A stretch of 64,000 nucleotides of DNA. Origin: an uncultured Acetobacteroides sp. (GTDB lineage: Bacteria > Bacteroidota > Bacteroidia > Bacteroidales > ZOR0009). The position numbers and the translations under genes are program-made. Shown in pieces: positions 61,054 through 64,000 of the stretch. How positions within the stretch are numbered: position 1 is the first letter of the stretch; every line of letters begins with the position of its first letter. Below the pieces are notes generated by a model. That model did not search any database, was not told the origin of the DNA, and saw only the letters and a list, made by a program, of their open reading frames with translations. The DNA lies in assembly GCF_963678165.1 (NCBI RefSeq), contig NZ_OY782755.1:3100001-3164000 (forward strand), given 5' to 3'.

Positions 61054-61707
61054 TTAGATACTCTCTATTAGGTTATCCTTAATGGCACACACCACCAAGC
61101 TAATGGTATTGTTAACGCCCGTTTTTTCGAAAATCTTTGCCTTATGGGTTTCTACCGTTCGGTGGTTGATATTCAGTTCCAGCGCAATCTCCTTCGATGT
61201 CTTCCCATCACATAGAAGCCGAATAATCTCCTTCTCCCGTATAGTAAACAAGTCGATCACCGATCTATTCCTTTCGGGCTGCCGCATGCTGGTAATAAGC
61301 AGGTCGAAAATATCCTGCGAAAAATGGACACCGCCTTCGTATACGGTTTCAATGGCATCAACAAGTTCGGCCTGACAGCTACTCTTGGATACAAATCCCT
61401 TCACCCCCGAATGAATTATCCGCTCTACGATGGCTCCTTTCCCTTCCGATGTCAAAACAATTATGCGCAAGTCGGGCTGCAGCTCCAGCGCCTTTTGGAT
61501 AGCCTCTTCGCCATCCAAAACCGGCATATTTATATCTACAAGTACGATATCTGGCTGATGAATCGCTAAGAAATCAAGCATTTCACGCCCATTCTGGCAT
61601 GTTCCAATAACCTCATAGTTATTCGTTGTAGTTAAGAGCAGCTTTAAACCTTCAGTAAAAATGGGATGATCATCAACAAGCAGTACGCTAACCTTAGTGC
61701 CCCTCAT
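61054..61707 (-). CDS. NarL/FixJ-type (LuxR) response regulator
   Basis: This 217-aa regulator has a receiver domain (VDDH at 11-14, Asp58 in VLVDINMPVLDG, Lys108) and a C-terminal LuxR helix-turn-helix (TIREKEIIRLLCDGKTSKEIALELNINHRTVETHK, about 151-187). It is divergent from the multi-PAS histidine kinase that starts 134 bp away and is a likely partner of it, though that kinase is of the classic HisKA type rather than the HisKA_3 type usually paired with NarL regulators. Confidence 0.9.
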   Translation of the reverse strand: MRGTKVSVLLVDDHPIFTEGLKLLLTTTNNYEVIGTCQNGREMLDFLAIHQPDIVLVDINMPVLDGEEAIQKALELQPDLRIIVLTSEGKGAIVERIIHSGVKGFVSKSSCQAELVDAIETVYEGGVHFSQDIFDLLITSMRQPERNRSVIDLFTIREKEIIRLLCDGKTSKEIALELNINHRTVETHKAKIFEKTGVNNTISLVVCAIKDNLIESI

Positions 61708-61841
61708 AGCTTTCCGTCTCTATTTAAAGCCCTAAATATAGATTAATCAAAGAAGAAAGAAGCAGCCATCCGCTACTTTTTTTATGAAAATAAATTCATA
61801 TACTTGCAGCTATTCGAATCGTACTAAATCCGTATAGAGCA

Positions 61842-64000
61842 ATGTTTAACGAAGATATAATGCTGCAGATCGCTGAGATGGTAGATTCAGGCATCCTCGT
61901 TGTTTGCCAAAACCGGATTGTTTACCAAAATCAAACAGCCAACGCACTGCTAAACCAGTTTCAGCACCCTCTACGTGCTGGAGACGTTTTTTTCACAAAA
62001 GATATCTCCATCCCAAAAGAAAAAATACGCAGCTGGCAACGAGCAATGGCTGCAGGAGAACTTTGGAATGACAATTTGGAGATTAACCTCGGAGCTAAAA
62101 AGACAGTTGTAGAGGTTAAAGCAAAATCTACCGATGGAAAATATGGGAAGCATGGCTCTTACATATTTACCCTACAAGATATCACAGAAAAAGAATCGTC
62201 CTCTTCAAACTTCCTTTCGCATATCATGGATAATGCCCCATTTATGCTTGTAGAGTGGGATGAGGATGGAAGAATCTGCTACGTCAACAAGTCGCTGAAA
62301 CGGTTTATTGGCCTAGAGTCAGAAGAGTTGGTTGGCCGATCGTTTCATGAATTCATGCCCGATCATGTAACCAAACGGATAAATAGGCATTTCAAAAAAC
62401 TGAAGAAAGAGGGTGGATACACCATTTCCGAAAGCCGGCTTCTAACTGAGGAGAAAGACCGGTTGGCCTTTTGGATGAATGCGCAAACAACGGCCAAAAG
62501 AGGCAAGGATCATTTCTTTACCGTTGGTATTGATATCACGGATCGGAATATTGAAGATAACGAGCACGTCATCCTGCGAAAGCAGTGCAACGTGTTGGCC
62601 GAAAACCTAAGACATCCGCTTTTTATCCTCAACAGAAACCTTGAGGTTACCTTTGCCAACGACTTCGCCGTTCAATGGTTCGAATCAAAAGGCTATAAAA
62701 AAGAAAAGCCTAACAGCGGTATTCTGTTTGACCTATCCGCACATCCCAAAGCCCCCGAGTACAGGGATGCCTTCAAGCAGAACCTCCAAGATTTAAGATC
62801 TAAAATATTCTTCGAGAACAACGAGATATTCGAACGCTCATTCCTTCCGCTTATAATCGATAACGAAATCACCAGCGTTATCATTGAACATCGGAGGGTA
62901 AACGGATTTAGGCGGGAGCTTATGCTGCTAGACATCGAAGGAGAGATGCCGCAATCCATTATCGAAATGGCAAAGGTTTGCATAGTTCGGCTAAACGAAG
63001 AGATGAAGATCACCTATGCCAATTCGGAGTTCGCCTCGCTCCTACAATACCAGCCCTTGGAGTTAATTGGAACCTACATTCCCGATATTATTGTTTCCGA
63101 GCACAGAGAGGCCTCAATTGCCCGATTCGCCGAATTTAAATCAGGAACAGCATCTTACTACCACGAGGACGCCGAGATATACCGGAAAGATGGGAATACC
63201 ATTTGGGTAGAGGTACTAATTTCGGGGGTTAGAAGTGCTGATGGCTCCTTCGCCTCCTTAACCGCAACGCTAAACGATATTACTAAAAGAAAGAAAAGGG
63301 AAGCCGAGCTGAAAAGCCAGCTCATTCAGAGTAAAAAGGTGAAGAATAATATGGATAAGTTCTATTCCATTATTGGACACGACCTGAAAAACCCTTTTAT
63401 AACCACCAAGCTAATATCCGAAAACCTGCTGCTGCATGTCGAAAAGCAGAACGATACAAAATCAGCCAAATACCTAAAAGACATTACCTACCTGGCAGAA
63501 GAAGGCCTAAACCTGCTGGACAACCTAGTGTCGTGGACCAAAAGCGTAATAGAGGGCTTCGACTACCAACCCTCCTACTTCAGCTTACGACGCCTTTGCT
63601 CCGATGTCGAAAAGCAGCTCATCATAACATCTCAAATCAAGGGAATAACCCTTGCCAATGAGGTAAGCGAGGACATTCGGATATTTGCCGATCGTAATAT
63701 GCTAAAAACGGTAATCAGAAATCTGGTATCCAACTCCATAAAGTACAGCCATAACGGCGGGGTTGTTACCATAAGCGCCGAAACAAAAGCCGATACGACT
63801 GTAATTGCCGTTTCCGATAATGGAACTGGCATAGACGCAAGCATCATTCCTCATCTCCTAGAAATTAATCCTAAGAAGCCCCGAAACCCCGAGAGTAAAA
63901 CAAGTACTGGAATTGGGCTACTAATCTGCAACCATTTTGTTGAAAGGCATGGTGGACATATCTCTGTAGAAAGCGCGTTAGGCCGTGGCACTACAGTTAG
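61842..64000 (+). CDS. Multi-PAS sensor histidine kinase, 3' truncated by window
   Basis: Translation from the ATG at 61842 is open to the end of the window (about 719 codons). Several PAS domains follow one another; clear segments read GRICYVNKSLKRFIGLESEEL and KITYANSEFASLLQYQPLEL, with a PAC-like ADGSFASLTATLNDITKRKK. A HisKA segment has FYSIIGHDLKNPFITTK, where His is the phospho-site, and the ATPase domain shows VIRNLVSNSIKYSHNGG (N-box), DNGTGID and TGIGLLICNHFVERHGG. There is no membrane segment, so it is a cytoplasmic sensor. The 3' end is missing; a receiver domain beyond the window cannot be excluded. Confidence 0.88.
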   Translation, partial: MFNEDIMLQIAEMVDSGILVVCQNRIVYQNQTANALLNQFQHPLRAGDVFFTKDISIPKEKIRSWQRAMAAGELWNDNLEINLGAKKTVVEVKAKSTDGKYGKHGSYIFTLQDITEKESSSSNFLSHIMDNAPFMLVEWDEDGRICYVNKSLKRFIGLESEELVGRSFHEFMPDHVTKRINRHFKKLKKEGGYTISESRLLTEEKDRLAFWMNAQTTAKRGKDHFFTVGIDITDRNIEDNEHVILRKQCNVLAENLRHPLFILNRNLEVTFANDFAVQWFESKGYKKEKPNSGILFDLSAHPKAPEYRDAFKQNLQDLRSKIFFENNEIFERSFLPLIIDNEITSVIIEHRRVNGFRRELMLLDIEGEMPQSIIEMAKVCIVRLNEEMKITYANSEFASLLQYQPLELIGTYIPDIIVSEHREASIARFAEFKSGTASYYHEDAEIYRKDGNTIWVEVLISGVRSADGSFASLTATLNDITKRKKREAELKSQLIQSKKVKNNMDKFYSIIGHDLKNPFITTKLISENLLLHVEKQNDTKSAKYLKDITYLAEEGLNLLDNLVSWTKSVIEGFDYQPSYFSLRRLCSDVEKQLIITSQIKGITLANEVSEDIRIFADRNMLKTVIRNLVSNSIKYSHNGGVVTISAETKADTTVIAVSDNGTGIDASIIPHLLEINPKKPRNPESKTSTGIGLLICNHFVERHGGHISVESALGRGTTV

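Overview
The window reads as chromosomal DNA of a member of the Bacteroidota, probably Bacteroidales-like; I cannot name the genus. The evidence is the gene set: LytTR regulators paired with LytS-type kinases, an outer-membrane beta-barrel protein of the carboxypeptidase-regulatory/TonB-receptor type, a GIN-domain (DUF2807) protein, a DUF6261 protein, SMUG2, an EFR1-type ferredoxin and an S41 lipoprotein. A TATCTTTG -7 box in front of gltX and the general lack of Shine-Dalgarno sequences agree with this. No rRNA, CRISPR array, transposase or integrase gene is visible.

Layout. 1-8.4 kb is core-like: the end of a membrane FMN/4Fe-4S protein, a ROK protein, RarD, DUF2007, a LytTR regulator with a TPR histidine kinase, DUF3795 and a DHCW-type cupin. 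8.4-11.2 kb is AT-rich and accessory-like, with two poorly known genes, a dispersed 65-bp repeat (R6) and a 42-bp tandem repeat. 11.3-28.2 kb is mostly core: DUF6261, a large sensor without a kinase domain, an unknown 467-aa protein, an AddA/RecB-like helicase-nuclease, a DEAD-box helicase, an S41 peptidase, a GIN protein, a serine hydrolase and a secreted ADP-ribosylglycohydrolase. Four copies of a MITE-like family (A) lie between 4.9 and 24.7 kb, and one is interrupted by a second small element with 18-bp inverted ends and an 11-bp target duplication.

28.2-44 kb is an accessory island. Its genes are almost all on the minus strand, visibly AT-rich, mostly of unknown function and each separated from the next by combinations of GC-rich hairpin repeats (R1-R5). 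It carries a cysteine-dioxygenase-like cupin, immunity-protein-like genes, a broken duplicate gene, two copies of a metallophosphoesterase with a locally divergent N-terminal domain, a stand-alone AICAR-transformylase-like gene, and a GHKL ATPase fused to a PD-(D/E)XK nuclease next to a small membrane protein (a candidate defence pair). The arrangement resembles a cassette array without an integrase.

44-64 kb returns to core genes: gltX followed directly by tRNA-Glu, GtrA, a nitroreductase, a patatin, an EFR1 ferredoxin, a small heat-shock protein, an acyl-CoA synthetase, an outer-membrane barrel protein with a small secreted partner, SMUG2, a LytS/LytTR two-component pair, DUF5694, a LuxR-type regulator and a divergent multi-PAS histidine kinase that runs off the end.

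The most unusual signal is a set of three unrelated intergenic tandem repeats (10.8, 44.5 and 53.6 kb) that share an almost exact 21-bp (or 42-bp) period although their sequences differ and their units have diverged. Spacing seems to be conserved more than sequence, which suggests either helical phasing of DNA or preservation of a repetitive reading frame.
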